DNA of 64,000 nt from an uncultured Clostridia bacterium (GTDB lineage Bacteria; Bacillota; Clostridia; Saccharofermentanales; Saccharofermentanaceae): NCBI GenBank assembly GCA_946407705.1, contig CAMJPC010000004.1, positions 62,001 through 126,000 of the forward strand, read 5' to 3'. Positions 8,728 to 17,823 of the stretch are shown piece by piece. The notes under the pieces were generated by a model. The model had not been told where the DNA came from, ran no database searches, and saw only the letters and a list, made by a program, of their open reading frames with translations. How positions within the stretch are numbered: the stretch's first letter is position 1; each line of letters begins with the position of its first letter. Position numbers and translations under genes: made by a program.

Positions 8728-11214
8728 ATGTCAGAAACGACCACAAAATATGATGTCACCGGAATGAGCTGCGCGGCGTGTCAGGCACACGTCGAGAAAG
8801 CCGTGTCGTCTCTTGACGGCGTATCATCCTGCGAGGTCTCGCTTCTTACCAATTCACTCAAGGTCACGGGCTCTGCTTCATCTGATGCGGTCATCAAGGC
8901 CGTCGAAAACGCGGGATATGGAGCCTCAGTCTCAGGTGCGTCATCAAAGGCAGATGCGGGCCTTGAATCGCTGAAGAATAAAGAAACGCCCGTACTAAAG
9001 AGGCGCGTGATAATCTCACTCATAATCCTTGCAGTACTCATGTATTTTTCGATGGGCGTCATGATGCTCAAATGGCCTGCTCCTTTCGGTATCGGAGAGA
9101 ATCATGTTGCTCTCGGAATAATCGAAATGGTTCTTGCCCTTATCTGCATGATTATTAACGGAAAGTTCTTTACGAGCGGATTCAGATCACTATTTCACCT
9201 TGCTCCCAACATGGATACGCTTGTCGCAATGGGTTCAGGCGTGTCTTTTGTCTACAGCGTTGCAATACTTATCGGCATGATCAAAAACCCCGGAACACAT
9301 GCCGGATTGTATTTCGAGTCTGCCGCCATGATCGTAACTCTCATCACGATCGGAAAGCTCCTTGAATCGATCTCAAAAGGCCGCACGACCGATGCTCTCA
9401 AAGGCCTCATGAAGCTGGCTCCCAAGACGGCAGTTTTGGTTAGAGAGGGAAATGAAGTTACCGTGGGAATCGAAGAAGTTAAGGTCGGAGATGTCTTTGC
9501 GGTAAGACCCGGCGGATCGATTCCCGTAGACGGCGTGATCATCGAGGGCAATGCGGCAGTTGATGAATCTGCTCTTACGGGAGAATCGGTCCCTGTCGAC
9601 AAGAGTATTGGCGATAAGGTCTCAGCTGCTACGATCAACCGCTCAGGATACATAAAATGCAGGGCTGAAAAGGTCGGTGAAGACACCACGCTTTCGCAGA
9701 TCATAAGGCTGGTCAGCGATGCTGCTTCATCAAAGGCACCGATAGCCAGGATCGCAGATAAAGTGTCCGGTTTCTTCGTGACTGCTGTAATCATTATCGC
9801 AGTCATTGTATTCGCCATCTGGATGCTTATCGGAGCAAAGACGGAGACGGCTCTTACGCATGCGATCGCAGTCCTTGTCGTCAGTTGTCCGTGTGCTTTG
9901 GGACTTGCCACGCCTGTTGCGATAATGGTCGGAAGCGGAGTGGCTGCAAAAAACGGAATACTGTTCAAAACGGCTTCATCTCTTGAAGAGACCGGAAAGA
10001 CGGGCATTGCCGTTTTCGATAAGACCGGAACGCTTACAAGCGGAGTTCCCGTTGTTACTGACGTGATAACTGCCGAAGGCGTATCTGAAGATGAGTTCTT
10101 AAGCATTGTTCATGCGCTTGAGCAGGGAAGCGAACATCCCCTGGGCAAGGCTTGTTCTGAATATTGCAAAGGAAAGAGCATCAGCGTTCCTCCGGCAGAA
10201 GATTTCGCGGTCAATGCCGGCCGGGGCGTAACGGGAAAAGTAAACGGGATCAGGTATCTCGGAGGTAATTCCGGCCTGATAGGCGAAAAGATCCCGCCTG
10301 AACTCGAAGATGCCGTCAGAAGAGTTGAAGAAGACGGAAAGACGCCTATGTTCTTCGTTTCTGAGGATAAATACATCGGAATGATGGCTGCCGCAGATCC
10401 GATAAGACCTGATTCGGCAGAAGCAATTAAAGAACTTAAAGCACTTGGTCTCAAGGTAATGATGCTAACCGGCGACAATGAACGTACCGCCAATGCGATC
10501 GGAAAAACGGCAGGTGTTGATGAGGTCATTGCAGGCGTTCTCCCTGACGGCAAGGAAGCGGTCATCAGAAAGCTTCAGAAACAGGGAAGGGTAATGATGG
10601 TCGGAGACGGCATAAACGATGCTCCGGCGCTTACCAGAGCGGATATCGGCGTGTCGATTTCCACGGGAACTGATATCGCTGTGGATGCGGCTGATATCGT
10701 TCTTATGAAAGCTTCACTGAAGGATGTCGCAGCGGCAATAAGGATCTCCAGAAAGACTATCAGGAATATACATGAGAATCTTTTCTGGGCGTTCTTCTAT
10801 AACATTCTTCTGATACCTGTTGCGGCCGGAGCTTATTCGGCTCTGGGAATATCGATGGCACCTGCCTTCGGAGCAGCGGCAATGAGCATTTCGAGCTTTA
10901 CCGTTTGCATGAACGCATTGAGGTTAAATTTCGTAAAGCCTTATGACAACAGGCGTGACAGGGCGGTAAAATATAAAACGAATGAAAAAGCGGAGGATAA
11001 AGAAATGACAAAGACGATGAAGATCGAAGGTATGATGTGCGGTCACTGCGAGGCTTCCGTCAAGAAGGCACTTGAGGCTGTTGAAGGCGTTGAATCAGCA
11101 GACGTTTCCCATAAGGAAGGAACCGCGGTCGTTACTGTTTCCGGTGCAGTTGAAGACGATGTTCTTAAGAAAGCCGTTGAGGATAAGGATTACAAGGTGA
11201 TCTCCATCAGCTGA
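8728..11214 (+). CDS. copA: Copper-translocating P-type ATPase with C-terminal metallochaperone domain
   Basis: An 828-residue P1B-type ATPase for export of Cu+ (or Ag+). An N-terminal heavy-metal domain carries GMSCAAC (C15, C18). The transmembrane metal site is CPC (~387-389) within VVSCPCALGLATPVAIMV. The phosphorylation motif DKTGT is near 431, and the hinge is GDGINDAPALTRADIGVS. The C-terminus adds a second heavy-metal domain with GMMCGHC (C771, C774), which is not usual for CopA. The linker before it contains a strong internal ribosome site and ATG (see the next entry). It stands alone on the plus strand, and its 3' end overlaps the convergent PAP2 gene by 8 bases. Confidence 0.93.
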   Translation: MSETTTKYDVTGMSCAACQAHVEKAVSSLDGVSSCEVSLLTNSLKVTGSASSDAVIKAVENAGYGASVSGASSKADAGLESLKNKETPVLKRRVIISLIILAVLMYFSMGVMMLKWPAPFGIGENHVALGIIEMVLALICMIINGKFFTSGFRSLFHLAPNMDTLVAMGSGVSFVYSVAILIGMIKNPGTHAGLYFESAAMIVTLITIGKLLESISKGRTTDALKGLMKLAPKTAVLVREGNEVTVGIEEVKVGDVFAVRPGGSIPVDGVIIEGNAAVDESALTGESVPVDKSIGDKVSAATINRSGYIKCRAEKVGEDTTLSQIIRLVSDAASSKAPIARIADKVSGFFVTAVIIIAVIVFAIWMLIGAKTETALTHAIAVLVVSCPCALGLATPVAIMVGSGVAAKNGILFKTASSLEETGKTGIAVFDKTGTLTSGVPVVTDVITAEGVSEDEFLSIVHALEQGSEHPLGKACSEYCKGKSISVPPAEDFAVNAGRGVTGKVNGIRYLGGNSGLIGEKIPPELEDAVRRVEEDGKTPMFFVSEDKYIGMMAAADPIRPDSAEAIKELKALGLKVMMLTGDNERTANAIGKTAGVDEVIAGVLPDGKEAVIRKLQKQGRVMMVGDGINDAPALTRADIGVSISTGTDIAVDAADIVLMKASLKDVAAAIRISRKTIRNIHENLFWAFFYNILLIPVAAGAYSALGISMAPAFGAAAMSISSFTVCMNALRLNFVKPYDNRRDRAVKYKTNEKAEDKEMTKTMKIEGMMCGHCEASVKKALEAVEGVESADVSHKEGTAVVTVSGAVEDDVLKKAVEDKDYKVISIS
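11005..11214 (+). CDS. Possible internally initiated CopZ-like copper chaperone
   Basis: Inside the copper ATPase gene, GGAGG at 10992-10996 is followed eight bases later by an in-frame ATG at 11005. Translation from there gives a 69-residue protein (MTKTMKIEGMMCGHCEASVK onward) with one heavy-metal domain, the normal size and layout of CopZ. The preceding residues (NEKAEDKE) form a charged linker, as expected of former intergenic sequence. One explanation is a fusion of separate copA and copZ genes that kept the second ribosome site, so the cell would make both a fused pump and a free chaperone. The ribosome site is seen; its use is inference. Confidence 0.5.
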   Translation: MTKTMKIEGMMCGHCEASVKKALEAVEGVESADVSHKEGTAVVTVSGAVEDDVLKKAVEDKDYKVISIS

Positions 11215-12121
11215 TCTTCTTATAAAGCCTGTAGTAAACGGCGGATACGACGGACGCTATAAAGCCTCCGCATGATACGTCGCTTAAGAAGTGGGCTCCC
11301 AATACCATTCTGGAAAGAAGAACTGAGATACCTACGCAGATGCCTAAAACGAGCAGGAACATCGATCTTTCTCTCAGCTTGGGATAAACGAGCCCGAGCG
11401 CAGGGAAGAGCGTGATGTTCATGATGCTGTTGGATGTGTGACCGCTGGGGAATGATTTGAAATCATCCTTGTTGATCCCGTATTTGGCGATCAGCTCCAT
11501 CTTGTTCTTTATGGGGTTATACCATCTGTGGAAATCGATCCCCTCGTGTCCTTTCGCGATCAGACGGTACCTAGGACGGGGAAGTCCCATCTTAACGAGC
11601 TCGTAGAGGAAGAAGGAAAAGGTCATTGCGGAAAGAACGAGTAACAGATGCTTTGCAAGCAAGGCGTCTGTTCTTTTTTTGCAGGATCTGTAACCGATGT
11701 ATGAGATCGGAAGCAGGCCGACCAAAAGCATGATGATCATCTGCGGAACGTCTCTGTGAATAAAGGGAAAGATTCCGCCCAGATTATTGATGTCCAATAC
11801 TGAACCGCCGCAGATGAGAAGAGTGATCAGACCGAGCACTACGGTTGCGATGATGTAACCTTTGCGCTTCTTGTGCTCTTTGGGAAGATTTACCGCCTGG
11901 CTCAGCAACGCACCGAAAAAGAATGCGTATAATGCGCAGAAAATATAGATCCCTACGGTTGAGACTATGAGTGCTCCAAGGTTCTTGTCGGAGAAAACAA
12001 CAGGAGCGATCCTGTGATCCGTAAATGTTCCGATTACGAACGTCGCGGCAAATGTACATGCCATGATTATGCAGATAATGCCTGCCGTTTTATTGAACTT
12101 CAGTGTTTTCTCGTCATTCAT
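11207..12121 (-). CDS. PAP2-family phosphatase
   Basis: A 304-residue membrane protein with about seven helices. The three phosphatase signatures are present: KMGLPRPRYR, FPSGHTSNS and SRMVLGAHFLSD, containing the catalytic histidines. Family members remove phosphate from lipid phosphates, often phosphatidic acid or undecaprenyl pyrophosphate. Its ATG overlaps the metH stop in the sequence ATGA, and a GGAG inside the end of metH provides its ribosome site, so it is translated from the methionine operon. The link between a lipid phosphatase and methionine synthesis is not obvious. Confidence 0.88.
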   Translation of the reverse strand: MNDEKTLKFNKTAGIICIIMACTFAATFVIGTFTDHRIAPVVFSDKNLGALIVSTVGIYIFCALYAFFFGALLSQAVNLPKEHKKRKGYIIATVVLGLITLLICGGSVLDINNLGGIFPFIHRDVPQMIIMLLVGLLPISYIGYRSCKKRTDALLAKHLLLVLSAMTFSFFLYELVKMGLPRPRYRLIAKGHEGIDFHRWYNPIKNKMELIAKYGINKDDFKSFPSGHTSNSIMNITLFPALGLVYPKLRERSMFLLVLGICVGISVLLSRMVLGAHFLSDVSCGGFIASVVSAVYYRLYKKIS

Positions 12122-14538
12122 GATTGAACTCCAAATACTTCGTCGCAGTACCTGACGGTCTGCATGGCGTCTTTTGAGTAGGCATCAGCGCCTATCTGGT
12201 CGGCGTATTCCTGTGTCATTACGGCACCTCCTACAACGACCTTTGTGTCCGGTTTTTTCACGCGGAGGAGCTTGATCGTCTCTTCCATCGATACAACAGT
12301 GGTGGTCATGAGAGCAGAAAGCCCTACGACCTTTACGTCATCTTTTATGGCTGCATCAACGATCGTCTCGGGAGGTACGTCCTTGCCGAGGTCGATTACG
12401 TCGTAGCCGTAGTTTTCGAGCATGACCTTAACGATGTTCTTGCCGATATCGTGGATGTCGCCCTTGACGGTAGCGAGAATGACCTTGCCCTTAACCTGTC
12501 TTGGCTTGCCTGCCATGGCCTTCTTGACGACTTCAAATGCTGCCTTCGCGGCATCAGCGCTCATGAGGAGCTGGGGAAGGAATACGGTTCCTTTCTCAAA
12601 ACCCTGGCCGACCTTGTCCAATGCGGGAATGAGCTCGGCGTTGATGACTTCAAGAGGCTCACGGCCTTCAGCGATGTTTTCTTCCATTGCTTCAGCAGCA
12701 CGGCCTGTGACGCCGCGCTCTATCGCTTCTGAGAGAGAAAGCTTTGCTCCGCCTGAACCTGAAGCGGAAGCTGCTCCCGCCGCTCCGGATGAAGCGCCGC
12801 CGAAGGTTCCGTCTGATTTATATTCTGAATAAGCACCAATGAATCCGAGGCACTGCGGGTCCTTGTTCATGAGAGCGCAGTAGGCACGGTAAGATGCCAT
12901 CATGTGGTCGTTGCAGGGATTGATTATCGCGCAGGAAAGACCATTCTGCATTGCCATCGTAAGGAAATGGGAGTTGATGAGCTCTCTTGCGGGAAGACCG
13001 AAAGAGATGTTTGAGACACCCAGGATCGAATGGCCGTTGTATTCATCCCTTATTCTGCGTACCGTATCGAGTGTGGCGATGGCTGAAGTCGAATCGGATG
13101 AGATGGTCATGGCAAGACCGTCGATAACGATGTCGTCCCTCGGAATGCCATATTCGTCTGCTGCTTCGTAGATCTTTTTTGCGACTGCTATTCTTCCGTC
13201 TGAAGTCTCGGGGATACCGTCCTCATCGAGGGGAAGGCCTACAAGAACGCCGCCGTACTTGGCAACGAGCGGCATAACGGCTTCTATGTTCTCCTTTTTG
13301 CCGTTGACGGAGTTGATCATGGGCTTGCCGTTATAGATGCGCATGCCGCGCTCCAGTGCTTCGATATTGGTTGAATCGAGCTGCAGGGGAAGCGTGGTTA
13401 CGGACTGGAGCTTAAATACGATGTTTTCCATCATGGAAGGCTCATCGATCTCAGGAAGGCCTACGTTGACGTCAAGTATGTGGGCACCGGCCTCCTCCTG
13501 CTTCAGACCTTCAGTGAGGATGTAATCAACATCGTTATCGCGGAGTGCCTGCTTAAATCTCTTCTTACCTGTAGGGTTGATCCTCTCGCCGATGATGACC
13601 GGCTTGGGACCGATCTCAACGCATTCCGAAAAGCTCGTGACATAGGTCCCGTGCTTTCTGACAGGAGCTTTGAAGGGAAGAGGGGAAACAGCCTTGATGA
13701 GCGCAGACATGTGAGCAGGTGTAGTGCCGCAGCAACCGCCCATGACATGTACGCCGAGACCTGCGATCTCTTTCATTATCGTGCTGAACTCTTCCGGACC
13801 GACATCGAAAACGGTCTTGTTGCCTTCGGTTCTGGGAAGTCCTGCGTTCGGATTGACGACGATGGGAAGGGAACAGCATGCGGCAATGCGCTTGACGATG
13901 GGGATCATCTTGTCAGGACCGAATCCGCAGTTGACGCCGATCGCATCAACCCTCAGTCCTTCGAGCATTGCGACGGTGCCTTCCACGCTTCCTCCGGTAA
14001 GGAGCTTTCCGCTTTCATCGTAAACAGTGGTTACGATGACTGGAAGATCGCAGGATTCATGTGCTGCAATGACCGCAGCCTTTGCTTCGTATGAGTCGCT
14101 CATCGTCTCGATGAGAACGAGGTCTCCGCCGGCTTTTACTCCGGCTTTGATGATCTCTGAGAATATCCTGACTGCCTCATTAAAGGGAAGATCGCCCATG
14201 GGCGCCAGAAGCTTGCCTGTCGGACCGATATCGATCGCGACATAGGCGTCACCGTCTCTTCCGGCTTCGTGCCTTGCTTCTTTGCAGATATTTACAGCAG
14301 CTGTGACGATCTCTTCAACATTATCGTATTTGAATGAGTTTGCACCGAAAGTATTGGTGTTTACGATATTGCAGCCTGCATCGAAATAAGCGCGCGCTAC
14401 AGATTTGATGTCATCTGGACGTGTCAGGTTCCATGTCTCGGGAAGCTCTCCGCCTTTAAGACCCATTTCCTGCAGTATCGTTCCGGTACCGCCGTCACAG
14501 AAGAGCCATTCTTTGCCAAGTCTGTCTTTTAAAGCCAT
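12118..14538 (-). CDS. metH: Cobalamin-dependent methionine synthase lacking the reactivation domain
   Basis: An 806-residue enzyme that transfers a methyl group from methyl-tetrahydrofolate to homocysteine through cobalamin. In order: homocysteine-binding barrel with zinc cysteines (GVNCGFGP and GGCCGTTPAHM, residues ~1-300), pterin-binding barrel (VIIGERINPTGKKRFKQAL, ~315-560), a Gly/Ala/Ser-rich linker (~585-600), then the helical cap and B12 domain with GDIHDIGKNIVKVMLENYGY, where His is the cobalt ligand. The E. coli enzyme has about 1227 residues. The missing C-terminal reactivation domain is supplied by the gene just upstream. The start is supported by GAAGGAATAAAGG. Confidence 0.93.
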   Translation of the reverse strand: MALKDRLGKEWLFCDGGTGTILQEMGLKGGELPETWNLTRPDDIKSVARAYFDAGCNIVNTNTFGANSFKYDNVEEIVTAAVNICKEARHEAGRDGDAYVAIDIGPTGKLLAPMGDLPFNEAVRIFSEIIKAGVKAGGDLVLIETMSDSYEAKAAVIAAHESCDLPVIVTTVYDESGKLLTGGSVEGTVAMLEGLRVDAIGVNCGFGPDKMIPIVKRIAACCSLPIVVNPNAGLPRTEGNKTVFDVGPEEFSTIMKEIAGLGVHVMGGCCGTTPAHMSALIKAVSPLPFKAPVRKHGTYVTSFSECVEIGPKPVIIGERINPTGKKRFKQALRDNDVDYILTEGLKQEEAGAHILDVNVGLPEIDEPSMMENIVFKLQSVTTLPLQLDSTNIEALERGMRIYNGKPMINSVNGKKENIEAVMPLVAKYGGVLVGLPLDEDGIPETSDGRIAVAKKIYEAADEYGIPRDDIVIDGLAMTISSDSTSAIATLDTVRRIRDEYNGHSILGVSNISFGLPARELINSHFLTMAMQNGLSCAIINPCNDHMMASYRAYCALMNKDPQCLGFIGAYSEYKSDGTFGGASSGAAGAASASGSGGAKLSLSEAIERGVTGRAAEAMEENIAEGREPLEVINAELIPALDKVGQGFEKGTVFLPQLLMSADAAKAAFEVVKKAMAGKPRQVKGKVILATVKGDIHDIGKNIVKVMLENYGYDVIDLGKDVPPETIVDAAIKDDVKVVGLSALMTTTVVSMEETIKLLRVKKPDTKVVVGGAVMTQEYADQIGADAYSKDAMQTVRYCDEVFGVQS

Positions 14539-14541
14539 CCT

Positions 14542-15204
14542 TTATTCCTTCCTCGAAAAAGCGCAGGTCTGAGACATCGTGCACGCCTCGCATCCCTGTT
14601 TTACGCAGGGGAGCTTGTTGGGCGAGAGCCCTATGACTGCAGTAACTGACTTTGTCGGAACCATGAGCAGCGAGTCTGTCAGTTCCACGCCTGTATTCTT
14701 AGTGATATCCAGAAGCCTGAACCAGTCCTTCTGGTGTGAGAGCTTAAGGTCACCGTATCCGGGCGAAAACCTCGGACGGGTATAAAGACCTTTTGCCTCG
14801 TATTCTTCCTTGATTTTATCATTGATCAGGTCACAGTAAGCCTCTATCGCGGCAGCGCCTGCAGCCTGGCAGCAGGAAGCATAAGCGGAAGATGTGACTG
14901 AAGCTCTTTTAACGAGCATATCGCAGGCAGGTCCTGCCGTCGCGGCAAAAAGGACGCATTCAGTGCAGCCTGCGAGATTTCTGGCAAGAGCCCTGCTCTC
15001 GATCACGATGTCAGCGATATAAACCGAGAAGCCTTCAACTTTAACGGGGAAGGCCCTGGAGACGTATTTGGGTGAGCAGTCCTTTTCGAGCGAACTGATG
15101 GCCTTGCTTATCATGGCATCAGTTTCAGGAGAAGATTCCACAGGGCCCCGGAAGCCCATATAGCGTCTTACTTCGCTGACGGGGATCGATACACCTAAAG
15201 GCAT
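14542..15204 (-). CDS. Methionine synthase activation-domain protein
   Basis: A 220-residue stand-alone protein. The segment RPRFSPGYGDLKLSHQKDWF matches the signature of the MetH activation domain (R-x-SPGYGD-L-L-Q), which binds S-adenosylmethionine and helps reactivate oxidised cobalamin. The C-terminus has several cysteines (CVKQGCEACTMSQTC) that could bind a metal or an Fe-S cluster, a feature known in clostridial versions. It lies three bases before metH and 10 bases after metF, so it completes the split methionine synthase. The electron donor is not apparent here. Confidence 0.88.
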   Translation of the reverse strand: MPLGVSIPVSEVRRYMGFRGPVESSPETDAMISKAISSLEKDCSPKYVSRAFPVKVEGFSVYIADIVIESRALARNLAGCTECVLFAATAGPACDMLVKRASVTSSAYASCCQAAGAAAIEAYCDLINDKIKEEYEAKGLYTRPRFSPGYGDLKLSHQKDWFRLLDITKNTGVELTDSLLMVPTKSVTAVIGLSPNKLPCVKQGCEACTMSQTCAFSRKE

Positions 15205-15214
15205 GATGTACCTC

Positions 15215-16078
15215 TTATCCGACGATGCCGTTCAATGCGGCAAGGATGTCCTTTGCCACATCGGGCTTGTTCATTGAATATACGTGGATGTGCGTTACGC
15301 CGTTAGCGATGAGGTCTATGATCTGCTCAGCGGCATAGACGATGCCTGCCTGACGCATTGCTGCGGGATCGTCACCGAAACGGTCGACTATAGCCCTGAA
15401 TCTCTCGGGAACACTTGTTCCGGAAAGGGCAACTGAGCGTGAAAGCTGCTTTGCGGTGGTTATCGGCATGATGCCGGGAAGGACGGGAACGTTGATCCCC
15501 TTGTCCTTGATCCTGTACAGGAAGTTATAGAAGATGTTGTTGTCGAAAAACATCTGTGTGGTAAGGAAATCGCAGCCGGCATCGACTTTGAGCTTCAGGA
15601 AGTTGATGTCATCTGATTTGTGCTCACACTCGATATGGCCTTCAGGATAGCATGCTCCGCCGATGCAGATGTCCGGATCGATCGAGCGGATGTCGGCGAT
15701 GAGGTCGGAAGCGTGCTTGTAATCGTTGCAGATTATGCCGTCCTTGGGAAGGTCACCTCTCAGAGCCATTATGTTATCGATGTTATTGGCATGGATCTGG
15801 TCGAGCATGCCCCGTACGTGCTCTTTGGTCGAAGCAACGCATGTAAGGTGGGGAAGGACCGGAATATTGTGAAGATTCGTGATATCCGATGCGACCTCTA
15901 CCGTGAGCTTGCTTGTGGAACCGCCCGCACCGTAAGTTACGGACATGAATGACGGCTTCATGGCTGCGATGGCGCCTGCCGCAGCCTTGACTGACTCAAG
16001 GCCTGATTCCTGCTTCGGAGGGAATACCTCGAAAGAGATCGAGGGTTCTTTGCTGTTTAGAATATCGGTTATCTTCAT
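15215..16078 (-). CDS. metF: Methylenetetrahydrofolate reductase
   Basis: A 287-residue FAD-type TIM-barrel enzyme that reduces methylene-tetrahydrofolate to the methyl donor used by MetH. Diagnostic stretches are ISFEVFPPKQESGLESV, FMSVTYGAGGS, NIMALRGDLPKD and GADFLTTQ-like GCDFLTTQMFFDN. I chose the ATG at 16078 because AAAGG lies seven bases upstream. A TTG at 16093 lies upstream of that site. It is the first methionine gene of the operon metF – activation protein – metH – PAP2. I see no SAM riboswitch or T-box in the 41 bases before it, and it may be read from the glycosyltransferase upstream. Confidence 0.92.
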   Translation of the reverse strand: MKITDILNSKEPSISFEVFPPKQESGLESVKAAAGAIAAMKPSFMSVTYGAGGSTSKLTVEVASDITNLHNIPVLPHLTCVASTKEHVRGMLDQIHANNIDNIMALRGDLPKDGIICNDYKHASDLIADIRSIDPDICIGGACYPEGHIECEHKSDDINFLKLKVDAGCDFLTTQMFFDNNIFYNFLYRIKDKGINVPVLPGIMPITTAKQLSRSVALSGTSVPERFRAIVDRFGDDPAAMRQAGIVYAAEQIIDLIANGVTHIHVYSMNKPDVAKDILAALNGIVG

Positions 16079-16119
16079 TTTAGTGCCTTTCAATAGCTGG
16101 TCAGTGTTTTCGGGCGGCC

Positions 16120-16923
16120 TCAGCCGGCATTGTAAAATCTGGAAAGCATCTTCTGGAGGATCTTTGACATGAAACCCGGCCAGAGTCTGGAATAGATCTC
16201 GATATCTTCCTGCTTTCTTACGCCGCTCCTTACGTCATCCGTAGTCTGGGAATTGACGTGGATCCTTTTGAAAAGAACGGGTTTCCTTACATAGGCGACC
16301 CTTCCCGGCCTGCATGCGAGCTTGATGTAAAGATCCCAGTCGATTCCGTGCCTGTACTTGGAGATGAAAAGAGGGAACTCGAGATTGGACTTGTTATAAG
16401 TGCAGGTGGGGCAGCAGATCGAATTTCCGAAGCTCAAATCGCATTTCTTGAAGAAAATCGAGCTTTGCTGCCACTTATTTGCGAAAAAGAAGTGGATTAT
16501 CCTCTTAAATACAACGTTTTTAGACGTGCGTACCGTAGAATTGTTGTTCTCGTCCGTGAAGATGTTCTTGTAATTCGTGTGCAGGAAGAGAAGCTTGTCG
16601 TCGAAATACTTACGTACCGTCTCGAAATAGCGCGGGTCGTAACAGTCGTCCTGATGGCAGATGGTTACATACTTGGTGCCGGCTGACTGTAATGCGAAAT
16701 TCCAGCTGTCCTGGGCATCCGCGTCCTCTTTTGTGTTAATGAAGAGGGGAAGATCGTACTTTTTGCAGATATTGGTAATGAAATCACAGGGTGTAGGCGT
16801 ACAGACTATGACATTTGACTTAACGGTCTGTTCTACAACTGATTTGATACAGTCCTCAAGGAATGCCGATTCCTTATATGCACACACCGCGAAAGTATGA
16901 TCTGTATGACAAGAATCCACCAT
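16120..16923 (-). CDS. Family 2 glycosyltransferase
   Basis: A protein of about 267 residues. The N-terminal half is a GT-A nucleotide-sugar domain: TFAVCAYKESAFLEDCIKSV, then SAGTKYVTICHQDDCYDPRY, where QDD stands at the usual metal-binding DxD position. No membrane helix is apparent. I placed the start at 16923 because AGGTGG lies 12 bases upstream; an ATG at 16944 has no ribosome site. The gene is divergent from the CDP-sugar operon across a ~90-base gap, so it may add a sugar to the same surface glycan, yet it is transcribed toward metF. Acceptor and donor are unknown. Confidence 0.82.
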   Translation of the reverse strand: MVDSCHTDHTFAVCAYKESAFLEDCIKSVVEQTVKSNVIVCTPTPCDFITNICKKYDLPLFINTKEDADAQDSWNFALQSAGTKYVTICHQDDCYDPRYFETVRKYFDDKLLFLHTNYKNIFTDENNNSTVRTSKNVVFKRIIHFFFANKWQQSSIFFKKCDLSFGNSICCPTCTYNKSNLEFPLFISKYRHGIDWDLYIKLACRPGRVAYVRKPVLFKRIHVNSQTTDDVRSGVRKQEDIEIYSRLWPGFMSKILQKMLSRFYNAG

Positions 16924-16982
16924 CGGATCAGGTAACCACCTCATTAAATAATTAGTAGATTATAAACTATAGTTAATTTAGA

Positions 16983-16991
16983 TGCTATAAT
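16983..16991 (+). promoter_or_regulatory. Extended -10 promoter element of the CDP-sugar operon
   Basis: TGC-TATAAT (TATAAT at 16986-16991) 47 bases before the rfbF start, in an AT-rich divergent region. No good -35 box is visible, which is usual for extended -10 promoters. A 10-bp palindrome AACTATAGTT lies just upstream at 16966-16975. Confidence 0.5.
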
Positions 16992-17037
16992 TACGTTGTC
17001 ATTGAGAATGCAATCTGACTATAAGTGAGGAATTGTT

Positions 17038-17823
17038 ATGAAGGTAGTCATTCTGGCAGGCGGTTTTGGAACCAGAATCTCGGAAGAATCAACGATCAAG
17101 CCCAAACCGATGATAGAGATCGGAAGCATGCCCATATTGTGGCACATCATGAAGATCTATTCGTCCTATGGCTTTAACGATTTCATAATCTGTGCAGGAT
17201 ATAAGCAGCGCTACATCAAGGAATGGTTCGCCAACTATTTTTTCCAGATCTCTAATATTACTTTTGACTATACTTCCAATGAGAGAAAGATAATCGTCCA
17301 CGATAAGCAGGTCGATCCCTGGAGAGTCACTGTGGTCGACACGGGACTCAATACCCAGACGGGCGGAAGGATCAAGCGTATCAGGGATTATGTAGGCGAT
17401 GAACCGTTCATGGTCACATACGGTGACGCTGTCGGAGACATGAACATCAAAGAGATCCTCGAATGCCACAAGAAGAGCGGAAAGATCGGCACGATCTCGC
17501 TTTTCAACTACTATCAGAACAAGGGTATCGTTGAGATCGACGAGAACAACAACATTACTGATTTCAGAGAGAAATCGAACGTTGATAACAGCCTTATCAA
17601 TATCGGTTACATGGTCATGGAACCGGAGATATTTGATCTCATAGACGGCGATGACACTCCTTTCGAGAAAGAACCCATGGCCAGACTCATTGCCCGCAAC
17701 GAGCTGAACGGCTACATTCACAAGGGTTACTGGCAGTGTATGGATACGCTTCGCGAGAAAAAGCAGATAGAAGAACTTTGGAACAGCGGCAATGCCCCGT
17801 GGAAGCTGTGGGACAATGACTGA
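17038..17823 (+). CDS. rfbF: Glucose-1-phosphate cytidylyltransferase
   Basis: A 261-residue nucleotidyltransferase that makes CDP-glucose from CTP and glucose 1-phosphate, the first step to CDP-linked 3,6-dideoxysugars. The N-terminus VVILAGGFGTRISEESTIKP is the nucleotide-binding signature, followed by KPMIEIGSMPILWHIMKIYS and FIICAGYKQRYIKEWF. MVTYGDAVGDMNI holds the metal-binding aspartate. Length is normal (about 257). GTGAGG lies seven bases before the start. It is the first gene of a five-gene run in which neighbours overlap or nearly touch. Confidence 0.95.
   Translation: MKVVILAGGFGTRISEESTIKPKPMIEIGSMPILWHIMKIYSSYGFNDFIICAGYKQRYIKEWFANYFFQISNITFDYTSNERKIIVHDKQVDPWRVTVVDTGLNTQTGGRIKRIRDYVGDEPFMVTYGDAVGDMNIKEILECHKKSGKIGTISLFNYYQNKGIVEIDENNNITDFREKSNVDNSLINIGYMVMEPEIFDLIDGDDTPFEKEPMARLIARNELNGYIHKGYWQCMDTLREKKQIEELWNSGNAPWKLWDND

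Noticed and set aside
9252..10106. 284-codon open frame on the minus strand
   Set aside because: Antisense to the copper ATPase core. Ser/Thr-rich composition without motifs marks it as a shadow.
16079..16119. SAM riboswitch or T-box before metF
   Set aside because: The gap is only 41 bases and contains neither conserved core.
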